From assembly GCF_000299915.1 (NCBI RefSeq), contig NZ_AMRI01000008.1, positions 1 to 64,000 on the forward strand: a stretch of 64,000 nucleotides of DNA, read 5' to 3'. This document shows positions 24,735 to 33,089 of the stretch, in pieces; within the stretch, counting starts at the first letter, position 1; each line of letters starts with the position of its first letter. The DNA comes from Gallaecimonas xiamenensis 3-C-1. GTDB taxonomy: Bacteria > Pseudomonadota > Gammaproteobacteria > Enterobacterales > Gallaecimonadaceae. Position numbers and translations under genes: made by a program. The notes beneath the pieces were generated by a model. The model saw nothing but the letters and a program-made list of their open reading frames with translations. It was not told the DNA's origin and searched no databases.

Positions 24735-26231
24735 ATGAGTCATCACATCCCACAGGGGACCCTGATGGGCCACCCCAAGGGGCTATTCCTGCTATTCACC
24801 ACGGAAATGTGGGAGCGGTTCTCCTATTACGGTATGCGCGCCCTGCTGGTACTGACCCTGGTCGCCGCTACCGATGCAGCAAACCCTGGCTTTGGCATGA
24901 CCACTGCCGAAGCCCTGAAACTCTACGCTTACTACACCTCTCTGGTCTACCTGACCCCCATCATCGGCGGCTGGCTGGCTGATACCTTTATCGGCCAACG
25001 CCGAGCCGTAGTACTGGGCGGCGCCTTGATGTCTGCCGGCCAGTTCACCCTGTTTGTGGCCACTCCCCACAGCCTGAGCCTCTTCTATGTTGGCCTGGGC
25101 CTGATGATCATCGGTAACGGCTTCTTCAAGCCCAACATCTCCACCATGGTCGGCGACCTTTACGACCAAGGGGATGCCCGCCGTGATTCGGCCTTCTCCA
25201 TCTTCTATATGGGTATCAACCTGGGCGCCTTCATTGCCCCGCTGATCTGCTCTACCCTGGGTGAAGACCCGGCCTGGGGCTGGCGCTACGGCTACCTGGC
25301 TGCCGGTATCGGTATGGCCCTGTCCGTGGTGATCCAACTGCTGTTTGCCCAGCGTTTCCTGGGTGACGTTGGCCTGGAAGCCGGTGCCAAGCGCTCCCTG
25401 GCCGCCAGCGGCGGCGTCAAGCAGCCCCTGACCAAAGTGGAAATCGACCGCCTGCGGGTGATCCTGACCCTCTTTATCTTCGTGGTCATGTTCTGGCTGG
25501 CCTTCGAACAGGCCGGCGGCCTGATGAACATCTTTGCCCAGGACAACACCCAACGTATGGTGGGCACCTTTGAAGTGCCGGCCGGCTGGTTCCAGTCCTT
25601 GAACGCCATGTTCATCCTGATCTTCGCGCCCTTGTTCTCCATCCTTTGGATCAAGCTCAACAAGATTGACAAGAACCCGGACGCCCCCATCAAGATTGTT
25701 GCCGGCCTTATCCTGACCGCCATCGGTTTTGGCTTCCTGGTGGCCGGTATCTTCGAGATGCAGACCACTGGCGACGGCAAGGCCACCATGATCTGGCTGG
25801 TATTGGCTTACCTGTTCCACACCCTGGGTGAACTTTGTATCTCCCCTGTGGGCCTGTCGCTGATGACTAAGCTGGCGCCGATGCGCCTGGCCTCACTGGT
25901 TATGGGTATCTGGTTCCTGATGCCGGCCCTGGCCCAGCTGCTGGGCGGCTTGATCGGTGCCTACTCCGAGCGTGCCGGTGAGTACCAAGCGGTACGCCAC
26001 TTTGCCGAAGGCCTGGGTATTCGTGCTGAGGATGCCGGCATTCTGGTGATCTTCGGGTCCATCGCCCTCTTCCTGTGCCTCTTTGCCGTTGTGCTGTGGC
26101 TGATCTCCGGCAAGCTGGTGGTGTGGATGCACGGCGCCGAGAAAGGTGCTCCTGCCAACACCGGGCAGGCCCTGAGTGAAGAGATGGAAGTGGTAGGCGA
26201 CCATGAAGCCATGCGTAAGTCTCATCAGTAA
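24735..26231 (+). CDS. POT-family proton-dependent oligopeptide transporter
   Basis: A 498-residue inner-membrane major-facilitator transporter that takes up di- and tripeptides with protons. The ExxERFxYYG motif is present near the N-terminus (EMWERFSYYGMRALL), as is the PTR2 signature GGWLADTFIGQRRAVVLGG on the second helix and FFKPNISTMVGDLY. About 14 hydrophobic segments are seen. The ATG at 24735 is selected because GGGAG lies eight bases upstream; the open frame extends to 24582 but that segment is not POT-like. It is monocistronic, with its own candidate promoter and a strong terminator. It may be DtpA/B-like; which one is not decided. Confidence 0.93.
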   Translation: MSHHIPQGTLMGHPKGLFLLFTTEMWERFSYYGMRALLVLTLVAATDAANPGFGMTTAEALKLYAYYTSLVYLTPIIGGWLADTFIGQRRAVVLGGALMSAGQFTLFVATPHSLSLFYVGLGLMIIGNGFFKPNISTMVGDLYDQGDARRDSAFSIFYMGINLGAFIAPLICSTLGEDPAWGWRYGYLAAGIGMALSVVIQLLFAQRFLGDVGLEAGAKRSLAASGGVKQPLTKVEIDRLRVILTLFIFVVMFWLAFEQAGGLMNIFAQDNTQRMVGTFEVPAGWFQSLNAMFILIFAPLFSILWIKLNKIDKNPDAPIKIVAGLILTAIGFGFLVAGIFEMQTTGDGKATMIWLVLAYLFHTLGELCISPVGLSLMTKLAPMRLASLVMGIWFLMPALAQLLGGLIGAYSERAGEYQAVRHFAEGLGIRAEDAGILVIFGSIALFLCLFAVVLWLISGKLVVWMHGAEKGAPANTGQALSEEMEVVGDHEAMRKSHQ

Positions 26232-26243
26232 CTGTCTTTAGGC

Positions 26244-26271
26244 AAAAGCCCCGCTTCGGCGGGGCTTTTTT
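26244..26271 (+). terminator. Intrinsic terminator of the POT transporter gene
   Basis: AAAAGCCCCGC (26244-26254) and GCGGGGC with a following T-run (26259-26271) form a stem capped by a TTCG tetraloop, 12 bases after the stop codon. Confidence 0.92.
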
Positions 26272-26293
26272 ATGGCTGCTGGCCGTCAAGCGA

Positions 26294-26321
26294 TTGACTC
26301 TTCCCTTAACGCCTCTATGCT
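26294..26321 (+). promoter_or_regulatory. Candidate sigma70 promoter of the small gene at 26368
   Basis: TTGACT (26294-26299), a 16-base spacer and TATGCT (26316-26321) lie 46 bases before the ATG of the following small gene. It supports that gene being real and independently expressed. Confidence 0.5.
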
Positions 26322-26367
26322 TATCAAGACGTTACGCAATTAGCACCAGGACAGCACAGGAAAACGG

Positions 26368-26601
26368 ATGTCACGAGCCTCCACCCGCCTGACCCTTTTT
26401 GCCAAGGACCAGATGCTTTACCGGCTGGTGCTCTCTACCTATCTATCTGCCCTCGACATCGCCCAACTGACCCGCCAGGAGCTGGCCCGCCATCCCCAAG
26501 CCAGCCACGCTATAGTGAAAGACAAGTTCGGGCGCCAATTCCGGCTAAGTAAACGCAGTTCCAACTGGAGCTGGTTTCTACTCTATCTGCGCCTGCGCTA
26601 A
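26368..26601 (+). CDS. Small conserved-looking hypothetical protein
   Basis: A 77-residue basic protein with no family I recognise. It is Arg/Leu-rich with a C-terminal SNWSWFLLYLRLR stretch, and the middle part (DIAQLTRQELARHPQASHAIVKDKFGRQFRL) looks helical. A ribosome site (AGGA, about six bases before the ATG) and a good upstream promoter support expression. The product could be a small nucleic-acid-binding or membrane-peripheral protein, but nothing visible decides this. It is flanked by two transporter genes in the same orientation. Confidence 0.6.
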   Translation: MSRASTRLTLFAKDQMLYRLVLSTYLSALDIAQLTRQELARHPQASHAIVKDKFGRQFRLSKRSSNWSWFLLYLRLR

Positions 26602-26666
26602 CTTTCATTTCGGTACATTCATTTAGAAAAGAACCGAAAGACTGGACAGCAATCCGGACAAGCCCT

Positions 26667-26695
26667 TTGAGTCCGGCATTAACCGCCGTTAAACT
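26667..26695 (+). promoter_or_regulatory. Candidate sigma70 promoter of the BCCT transporter gene
   Basis: TTGAGT (26667-26672), a 17-base spacer and TAAACT (26690-26695) lie 24 bases before the ATG. The -35 overlaps a small inverted repeat (CCGGAC 26653-26658 with GTCCGG 26670-26675), which could be an operator. Confidence 0.4.
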
Positions 26696-26718
26696 AGTGT
26701 CAGACTCAACAACACAAG

Positions 26719-28725
26719 ATGGGCTCTATGTCACCCAAAGGAAAATCCATTAGTCATCAATTGAATCCGCCAGTCTTCTTCGGCTCGGCCCTCATCATTT
26801 TCTGTTTCGTCCTCTTTGCGGTGTTGGCCCCGGACACGGCCGGCAATCTGTTTGGCGACATCCAATCCTGGATCATCACCAACACCGGCTGGTTCTATAT
26901 CCTGGCGGTGGCCCTTTTCCTGCTGTTTGTGGTGGGTCTGGCCATCAGCGGTTACGGCAAAATAAAGCTGGGGCCGGACCACATAGACCCGGATTTCAGC
27001 TACGGCTCGTGGTTCGCCATGTTGTTCTCTGCCGGCATGGGTATAGGGCTGCTGTTTTTTGGGGTTGCCGAACCCATAATGCACTTCGTGAGTCCTCCCG
27101 TGGGCGAAGGTCAAACCATTGAAGCGGCCCGCGAGGCCATGCGTATCACCTTCTTCCACTGGGGTATTCATGCCTGGGCCATCTATGCTGTCGTGGCCCT
27201 GTCCCTGGCCTACTTCAGCTTTCGCCACGGCCTGCCCCTGACCATCCGTTCTGCCCTCTACCCCATACTGGGCGAACGCATCCACGGCCCCATAGGCCAT
27301 GCGGTAGACATTTTCGCGGTGCTGGGCACCATGTTTGGGGTAGCAACATCCCTGGGGCTGGGGGTAATGCAGGTCAACGCCGGCCTCAACTACCTGTTCG
27401 AGGTGCCTACAAACCTGACGGTGCAGATACTGCTCATCTGCGGCATCACCCTGCTGGCCACCATCTCGGTAGTAGTAGGGTTGGACGGGGGGATCAGACG
27501 TCTGTCTGAACTCAACCTGTTGCTGGCGGTGGCCCTGATGCTATTCGTGCTGTTGGCTGGCCCCACTGTCTTCTTGCTGCAGACCTTTGTTCAAAACACG
27601 GGCTCCTATCTGGCCGACATAGTAGATAAGACCTTCAATCTCTACGCCTATAAGTCCGACCACAGCTGGATAGGTGGCTGGACCCTCTTTTATTGGGGCT
27701 GGTGGATTGCCTGGTCCCCCTTCGTAGGCATGTTCATTGCCCGGGTATCCCGTGGCCGCACCATCAGGGAATTTGTCATCGGCGTGCTGTGCGTCCCGGT
27801 CGGTTTTACCTTCATGTGGATGACCTTCTTTGGGGATACCGCTATCCACATGATGCTGATGGACAATATTCAAAGCGTCGGCCAGGCGGTGCAGAACGAT
27901 ACCGCTACGGCCATCTTCAAGTTCCTTGAAGAACTGCCCATGTCCAGCATCATGTCGCTGCTGGCGACCCTGCTGGTAGTTACCTTCTTCGTCACCTCTT
28001 CCGACTCGGGCTCCCTGGTTATCGACATGATCACGTCGGGGGGTAAGGAAGAGCCGCCGGTCTGGCAAAGGATCTTCTGGGCCCTCACCGAAGGGGCCGT
28101 GGCCATAGCCCTGTTGGTGGCAGGCGGCACGGGCGGCCTCAAGGCTCTGCAAACCCTGTCCATCGCCTCTGCCCTGCCCTTTGCGGTGGTCATGCTGCTG
28201 ATGTGCTACTCCCTATGGAAAGCCCTGCGCATCGAAGGGGTCAAGCAGTTGAGTCTGCGCCACACTGTCACTACCCCCAGGGCGCCGGCAACCAGCAAGA
28301 CTCCCTACACCTGGAAAAACCGCCTGCAACGCATCGTCAGTTGGCCAAAACGCAGCGAGGTCAAAGGCTTTATCACTACCAATGTGCAGCCGGCATTGGA
28401 ATCGGTGGCCGAAGAGCTACGCGATACCGGCATGGAAGTGGCGGTACGCCAGGATCAGGACGACAGGGTCAGCATGGTGGTGTCTCACGGCGAAGAGGTG
28501 GACTTCATCTACGAGGTTCGCACCCGGGGCTACACCGCCCCCACCTTCGCTTTCCCCGAGTTCAACTTCACCGAGAAGGACGAGGCCAAGCATTTCAGGG
28601 CCGAGGTTTACCTGCGTGAAGGGGGCCAGGGCTACGATATCTACGGCTACACCAAAGACCAGGTCATAAGCGACGTGCTGGACCAATACGAAAAGCACAT
28701 GCACTTCTTGCACTTGGTGCGCTGA
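26719..28725 (+). CDS. BCCT-family choline/betaine transporter (BetT-like)
   Basis: A 668-residue inner-membrane transporter for quaternary ammonium osmolytes. About 12 hydrophobic segments span residues 20-500. The family motif is clear: GMGIGLLFFGVAEPIMHF and the tryptophan-rich substrate helix FYWGWWIAWSPFVGMFIARVSRGRTIREF. A long cytoplasmic C-terminal domain (from about residue 510) is typical of BetT, where it controls osmotic activation. No betA/betB/betI genes are adjacent, so the call does not rest on context. The start may be the ATG at 26719 or 26728; neither has a strong ribosome site. A terminator follows directly. Confidence 0.9.
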   Translation: MGSMSPKGKSISHQLNPPVFFGSALIIFCFVLFAVLAPDTAGNLFGDIQSWIITNTGWFYILAVALFLLFVVGLAISGYGKIKLGPDHIDPDFSYGSWFAMLFSAGMGIGLLFFGVAEPIMHFVSPPVGEGQTIEAAREAMRITFFHWGIHAWAIYAVVALSLAYFSFRHGLPLTIRSALYPILGERIHGPIGHAVDIFAVLGTMFGVATSLGLGVMQVNAGLNYLFEVPTNLTVQILLICGITLLATISVVVGLDGGIRRLSELNLLLAVALMLFVLLAGPTVFLLQTFVQNTGSYLADIVDKTFNLYAYKSDHSWIGGWTLFYWGWWIAWSPFVGMFIARVSRGRTIREFVIGVLCVPVGFTFMWMTFFGDTAIHMMLMDNIQSVGQAVQNDTATAIFKFLEELPMSSIMSLLATLLVVTFFVTSSDSGSLVIDMITSGGKEEPPVWQRIFWALTEGAVAIALLVAGGTGGLKALQTLSIASALPFAVVMLLMCYSLWKALRIEGVKQLSLRHTVTTPRAPATSKTPYTWKNRLQRIVSWPKRSEVKGFITTNVQPALESVAEELRDTGMEVAVRQDQDDRVSMVVSHGEEVDFIYEVRTRGYTAPTFAFPEFNFTEKDEAKHFRAEVYLREGGQGYDIYGYTKDQVISDVLDQYEKHMHFLHLVR

Positions 28726-28750
28726 AAAAGGGGCCTTGGGCCCCTTTTCT
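28725..28750. terminator. Bidirectional terminator between betT-like and cyclase genes
   Basis: A 10-bp stem AAAAGGGGCC (28726-28735) with GGCCCCTTTT (28739-28748) separates two convergent genes and overlaps both stop codons. T-runs occur on both strands. Confidence 0.88.
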
Positions 28751-30900
28751 TATGCTGCCACCAGGCAGTTTCTGCCGCGCTTTTTCGCCTCATACAAAGC
28801 AACATCGGCCCGGAGCAAGGGAGCGTCTGGCGGATCGTCGGCTTTGAGTTCGGTGGCCCCCAGGCTGACGGTAATGCCGATAGCCTGCCCTTCCGCCAGC
28901 AGCGGCTGGCAGGCCACGGCCTGGCGCATACGCTCAAGTATGGATTTGCTGTCGGCCAAGGTTACCCCCCTTATCAGCCAGACAAACTCCTCCCCGCCGA
29001 TACGCCCCAGTACATCACCGCTGCGGGCATGCTGGCGCAACAGCTCGGCGAAATGCCCCAACACCTGGTCCCCCATGCCGTGGCCAAAGGTGTCGTTCAC
29101 TTGCTTGAAGTGGTCCAGATCCATCAGTACCAGGGTATGCGGCTGGCCCATGGTGATGGCTTCAGCCAGGGCATCCATAAAGGCACGGCGGTTGTTCAAA
29201 CCGGTCAGGGTATCGGTGCTGGCCAATACCGCCAATTCGGTTTCCGCATCACGCCTGGCCTTTTCCACCAGGCGGGCGTGCATCAGCATGCCCAGGGTGT
29301 CCATCAACGGCTGCAGAAAGTCCACTTCTGCCTGGCTGTATCCTTCGGACCTGTTGGCAAAGCCCACCAACCCCAGCAGCCGCCCCTGATACTGAATGGG
29401 CAAGCCCAGGAAAGAGTCCAGGGGTGGGTGGCCTTTTGGGGTACCGCCGGCATGGGCGTCGCGGCGCACATTATTGGAGATAAGGGGCTGGCCGGTGGTG
29501 ATCACCCTGCCAAAGAGGGTTTCCATGTTGTGGAACTCCAGCCCCTGGGCCAGGTGCTTTTGGTAAAGGGCCCTGCTGCTGTCGTCCCAGCTGATGTCGG
29601 ACAGGGTCTGTACCTGCATGAAAGGGCTGCCGTCGGGGTTGTGGCGTACGTCAGAAATAAAACCGAACTGGCTTTCCGCCAGCTCCAACAGCGGCTCGAA
29701 AATGCTTTCGCAGGCGGCGCCCAGGTCTTTTTCAACCAAGAACACCGACTGGGCCCTATGGATAAGGTTCAGCAGCAGCTGTTGGCGCTCCCTGGCCCTT
29801 TCCTGGGCACGCCGCTCTGTGATGTCCCGGTGCATGAACACCATACGTTTGGGTTGCTGCTCTCCCTGCTCCACCAAAGCACCGTAGGACTCGAGCCAAC
29901 GGATCTGGTTGTCGGGGGTGATGATGCGGTACTCACATAGAAAGCGTTCGCTTTGCCCAGCCAGGTGCTGGGTCAGGCGATCTTCCACCAAGTTGCTGTC
30001 CAGAGGATGGATCTGTTCCTGCCAGGCCCGCAGGCAGGGCTCCATATCATCGTAATGGTGGCCCATGATGTCCCGGAATTTGGCATTGGTCAGCAGTTGG
30101 TCCTGGGGAATGTCCCAATCTGCCACCCCCATGGCCGAGGCCTCTATCACCAGGGCCAGCCGGTCCCGGGTGGCCTTCATCTGGATCTCCAACTGCTTAC
30201 GGTGGGTCTGTTCCAGCAGGTAGCCGCAGATGGCCACCACGCTTTTGTCCTCGGCCAGGTGCGCCACTGTGTATTGACGCACCCAGCGCAGCCCCCCCTG
30301 GGGGTCACGGATGCGGTAATCGATCTCCGAGTGGCGTATGCCCTTGGCATGGGCCCGCATTACCCGCAAAAATGCCTTGATGTCGTCACCCTCAAGCCAA
30401 TCTTCGAAGCGCGCCTCGCCGTTGAGTATGGCTTTAACGTCCATCCCCAACAGAGTGGCGGCATTGGCCGACAGGTAGCAGACCGGCAGGGCGGTGCTGG
30501 CTTCCCACATCACCATCACCAGGGGGCCATCTTGGAACTTGAGGTGTTCCACCACGGCGCTTTGAATGCCGCTCAGCTTGTCCAGTTGGTCCAGTAGCAG
30601 CTCCCCCAATACCCCTATCGCCTCCATGTCCAGGCTGGGCCCCTGGCACCAGAGCCCCAGGGTAGCCAACTGCTGTTGGCGGCGCCAAAGGGGGATGAGG
30701 AAACGGTGCTGGCCGGCAACGTCCTGTTCGATAAGCAGCTTTTGGTGTTTGGGTAACAAAGCCTGGCCGTCGTCGGCCGGGTGGCTCCAACTTTGTTCCA
30801 AGCGGTGGCAACTGAGCACCAACTTTTGAGCATGGCTCTGGCCTGCAGCCAATTGCAGCAGAAAAGGGATCCGCTTATGGATGGGAATATCTGGCGTCAT
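28750..30900 (-). CDS. Diguanylate cyclase with PAS, PAS, GAF and GGDEF domains
   Basis: A 716-residue soluble enzyme that makes cyclic di-GMP. An N-terminal region of about 120 residues of unclear type precedes a PAS domain (about 130-240) and a second PAS/PAC (about 255-370, ending in the PAC motif VFMHRDITERRAQE). A GAF domain follows (about 390-540, GRVITTGQPLISNNVRRD ... SFLGLPIQYQGRLLGLVGFANR), then the GGDEF domain with DTLTGLNNRRAF and the active GGEEF. An RxxD inhibitory site (RSGD) lies five residues before GGEEF. No EAL domain is present. The ATG at 30900, with GAGG seven bases upstream, is preferred over a TTG at 30927. It follows the response-regulator gene by 124 bases. Confidence 0.9.
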   Translation of the reverse strand: MTPDIPIHKRIPFLLQLAAGQSHAQKLVLSCHRLEQSWSHPADDGQALLPKHQKLLIEQDVAGQHRFLIPLWRRQQQLATLGLWCQGPSLDMEAIGVLGELLLDQLDKLSGIQSAVVEHLKFQDGPLVMVMWEASTALPVCYLSANAATLLGMDVKAILNGEARFEDWLEGDDIKAFLRVMRAHAKGIRHSEIDYRIRDPQGGLRWVRQYTVAHLAEDKSVVAICGYLLEQTHRKQLEIQMKATRDRLALVIEASAMGVADWDIPQDQLLTNAKFRDIMGHHYDDMEPCLRAWQEQIHPLDSNLVEDRLTQHLAGQSERFLCEYRIITPDNQIRWLESYGALVEQGEQQPKRMVFMHRDITERRAQERARERQQLLLNLIHRAQSVFLVEKDLGAACESIFEPLLELAESQFGFISDVRHNPDGSPFMQVQTLSDISWDDSSRALYQKHLAQGLEFHNMETLFGRVITTGQPLISNNVRRDAHAGGTPKGHPPLDSFLGLPIQYQGRLLGLVGFANRSEGYSQAEVDFLQPLMDTLGMLMHARLVEKARRDAETELAVLASTDTLTGLNNRRAFMDALAEAITMGQPHTLVLMDLDHFKQVNDTFGHGMGDQVLGHFAELLRQHARSGDVLGRIGGEEFVWLIRGVTLADSKSILERMRQAVACQPLLAEGQAIGITVSLGATELKADDPPDAPLLRADVALYEAKKRGRNCLVAA

Positions 30901-31024
30901 AGGGGTCCTCGCCAATCCCTTGGCCAAGCGCCAGGGAGGAACACAATGCCGCGCTCAGGGCCGGCATGGCTAAGTGTAGCCGCTGGGCAGTGACGCGCTT
31001 GGCGAGGCGGATAACGCCTAGGGC

Positions 31025-32182
31025 CTAATCCCCGTGGAAAAGTCCCAAGAGCAGCAGGTCGTCGTCCCTGCCGCCCTCTTCCGGCAGCTTGAGTTGACTG
31101 CTGAGCTTACGCCCAGGACTCAAAGGCCAGGGCCAATCCATAGGCCTGTTGGCCGCCAGCAACTGGCGATGTTTGGGAAAGTCCAGCTGCTGCTCCTGGT
31201 AACGGCTCCATTCGAACATGCCAAGGGGAGCCTGCCCTGGCTCAAGGGCAATACCGGACAGCTGCGCCGACGGCTGGTAGCCGGCGTTGCCGTAGTGCAG
31301 GCGGTGTTTTTCCCTGTCCAACAAGAAGTACTGGGCCCTTACCGGCTGCTCCAGTTGGCTCTTGAGGAGCTCGATATTGAGGTAGTCGAGCAAAGGGCCG
31401 GGGTTGAGCAGCACCGAAGGCTCACCGGGCCGGTATTGCTTGAGGGGCTGATTAAAAAGACTTTTAAGCAGTACCGACAAAAAGGCACTGTTGGTGCCAG
31501 CCTGGGAAAAACGCCCCACCAATACCGCCAGGTAGCGCTCGTCCAGCGCCACATAGTCGATAAACTGGTCGGCAATTTCGGTGGCGCTGAACACCTGGTA
31601 GCGCAGGGTAAATTCATGCCAGCGAAAGCACTGCTCCGGCAGCAACTGCTGCTGGATCTCCCGCCCTGCCAGCTTGCTCTCTTCGAGCATGCGAAGGTTC
31701 AGTTCCAGCTCCACATGGGCCGCTTCCAGTTCCTCTGAAAGGCGCCGGTTTTCCCGCTGCAGGCGGTAACGCTCCAAGGCCGACTCTACCGCATACTCGA
31801 TCATGGCCAGTTCGTTGATGGGCTTGAGCAGCACGTCACTGGCCCCCAGCCGCAGCGCCCGGGTGACGTCATCCATGTTGGCGGTACCGGAGATCATCAC
31901 TACCGGCAGGTCCAGGTACTGGTCCCTGACCTTCTCCAGCAGCGTCATGCCGCTGCCGTCTCCCAGTTGCAGATCGCAAAGCACCAGGTCTACCGGCGTC
32001 TGGGCCAGGGTTTGCAGGCCATCGTGCAAGCTGTTGGCATCCAGGGCTTCAAAGCCCAGGCGCCGCAAAAAGGCGACCACTAACCGTAAAAAAACCGGTT
32101 CATCGTCAACGACCAATACGCGCTCTTTCGTCATGCCACCCTGGGCCGGCAACCCTGCCCATTCCTCTGAAAACTGCTTCAT
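31025..32182 (-). CDS. RssB-like response regulator with degenerate PP2C/SpoIIE output
   Basis: A 385-residue regulator. The receiver domain (about 20-135) has the acidic pair VVDDE, the phosphoacceptor Asp70 in LVLCDLQLGDGSG, and the LLKP lysine. A coiled-coil linker follows (RLSEELEAAHVELELNLRMLEES), then IQQQLLP, the entry motif of SpoIIE/RsbU-type phosphatases. The C-terminal part lacks clear metal-binding Asp residues and so looks like a pseudophosphatase, as in RssB, the adaptor that delivers RpoS to ClpXP. Whether it binds RpoS is inferred only. AAGG lies six bases before the ATG. The next gene in the same direction is a diguanylate cyclase. Confidence 0.75.
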   Translation of the reverse strand: MKQFSEEWAGLPAQGGMTKERVLVVDDEPVFLRLVVAFLRRLGFEALDANSLHDGLQTLAQTPVDLVLCDLQLGDGSGMTLLEKVRDQYLDLPVVMISGTANMDDVTRALRLGASDVLLKPINELAMIEYAVESALERYRLQRENRRLSEELEAAHVELELNLRMLEESKLAGREIQQQLLPEQCFRWHEFTLRYQVFSATEIADQFIDYVALDERYLAVLVGRFSQAGTNSAFLSVLLKSLFNQPLKQYRPGEPSVLLNPGPLLDYLNIELLKSQLEQPVRAQYFLLDREKHRLHYGNAGYQPSAQLSGIALEPGQAPLGMFEWSRYQEQQLDFPKHRQLLAANRPMDWPWPLSPGRKLSSQLKLPEEGGRDDDLLLLGLFHGD

Positions 32183-32301
32183 TCAAACCTTGTCCAGCAA
32201 AGGGCCCCTGTCAATATACAAGCGACAATCGGCCTTTCAGACCTTATGAAAATCATACTCTTGATGGCGGGGCCGCCAGGAGCACCCTGGCACTATCGAG
32301 C

Positions 32302-32324
32302 AAAAAGGCGCCCTTGGGCGCCTT
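32302..32324 (-). terminator. Intrinsic terminator of mlaA
   Basis: AAGGCGCCC (32305-32313) and GGGCGCCTT (32316-32324) form a 9-bp stem with TTTTT next to it on the minus strand (32306-32302). It begins four bases after the mlaA stop and uses the same GGCGCC core as the terminators at 5207 and 6275. Confidence 0.88.
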
Positions 32325-32327
32325 GGT

Positions 32328-33089
32328 TCACTCTTCGATGTCGTCGAGATAGGCATCGATGTCGATATCGTCTTCCGGGGGCTGCGGCATAGGCTGGCCG
32401 TAGGCGTCGTAGTAGGCTTTTTGCAGGTAGGCTTCGCGAATAAAAGCGTAAGGGTCAACACTTTGATTAATAAGCCCTTCTTGAGGGATAAGCTTGGCCC
32501 TGGTGTCAATGCCCAGTATGCCCCAGCGGATCCCTCTTTCGGTCAGGTTAAGCAGGGCCAGGGGCGGATAGAGCCAGTCCACCACGTCACCCACTTCCTT
32601 GCGTACCGTGGTAGGGCCCAATACCGGCAGCACCACATAGGGGCCGTCTGCTACGCCGTAGTAGCCCATCACGTCGCTAAAGTTGGTTTCCTTGCGGTCG
32701 ATGCCGGCAATGGTGGCGACATCGATAAAGCCCAGCAGGCCGAAGGTACTGTTGAGCAGGAAGCGGCCCAGGGATTTGCCGCTCTGGGCAAACTCAAGGC
32801 GCAGCAACTGGTTGACCACGTTGCCCGGCTCACCCAGGTTCTCGGCAAAATTGAGCAGGCCGGTCTGGACAGGGCTGGGGACATTTTCGGTATAGGCCAC
32901 AGTCACAGGGCGGGCCAGGTTGGGGTCAAGTACGTCCCAGTTAAAGTCCCACATGGCGCGGTTAAAGCCCTCAATGGGGTCGCGCTCATAGGTGGGGGCC
33001 AGGACCGGCGGTTCGGCGTCAGGCAACACCTGCGGTTTACCGGCACATCCGGCCAACAGGGCAAGGGAAACGAGGGACAACCACCGCAT
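32328..33089 (-). CDS. mlaA: Outer-membrane lipid-asymmetry lipoprotein MlaA (VacJ)
   Basis: A 253-residue outer-membrane lipoprotein that extracts mislocalised phospholipids from the outer leaflet and passes them to the Mla system. The lipobox is LLAGC (Cys15). The MlaA core is plain: DPIEGFNRAMWDFN, ENLGEPGNVVNQLL, GRFLLNSTFGLLGFID and GYYGVADGPYVVLPVLGPTTVR. A C-terminal acidic tail (PEDDIDIDAYLDDIEE) is present. It lies directly after ccmI, an order seen in related gammaproteobacteria, and ends in its own terminator, so it may share the ccm transcript. Confidence 0.95.
   Translation of the reverse strand: MRWLSLVSLALLAGCAGKPQVLPDAEPPVLAPTYERDPIEGFNRAMWDFNWDVLDPNLARPVTVAYTENVPSPVQTGLLNFAENLGEPGNVVNQLLRLEFAQSGKSLGRFLLNSTFGLLGFIDVATIAGIDRKETNFSDVMGYYGVADGPYVVLPVLGPTTVRKEVGDVVDWLYPPLALLNLTERGIRWGILGIDTRAKLIPQEGLINQSVDPYAFIREAYLQKAYYDAYGQPMPQPPEDDIDIDAYLDDIEE

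Noticed and set aside
24792-25820. 342-codon open frame antisense to the POT transporter gene
   Set aside because: The product is Gln/Gly/His/Asp-rich with no family motifs, the composition expected from the complement of a GC-rich membrane-protein gene, and it has no ribosome site or context.
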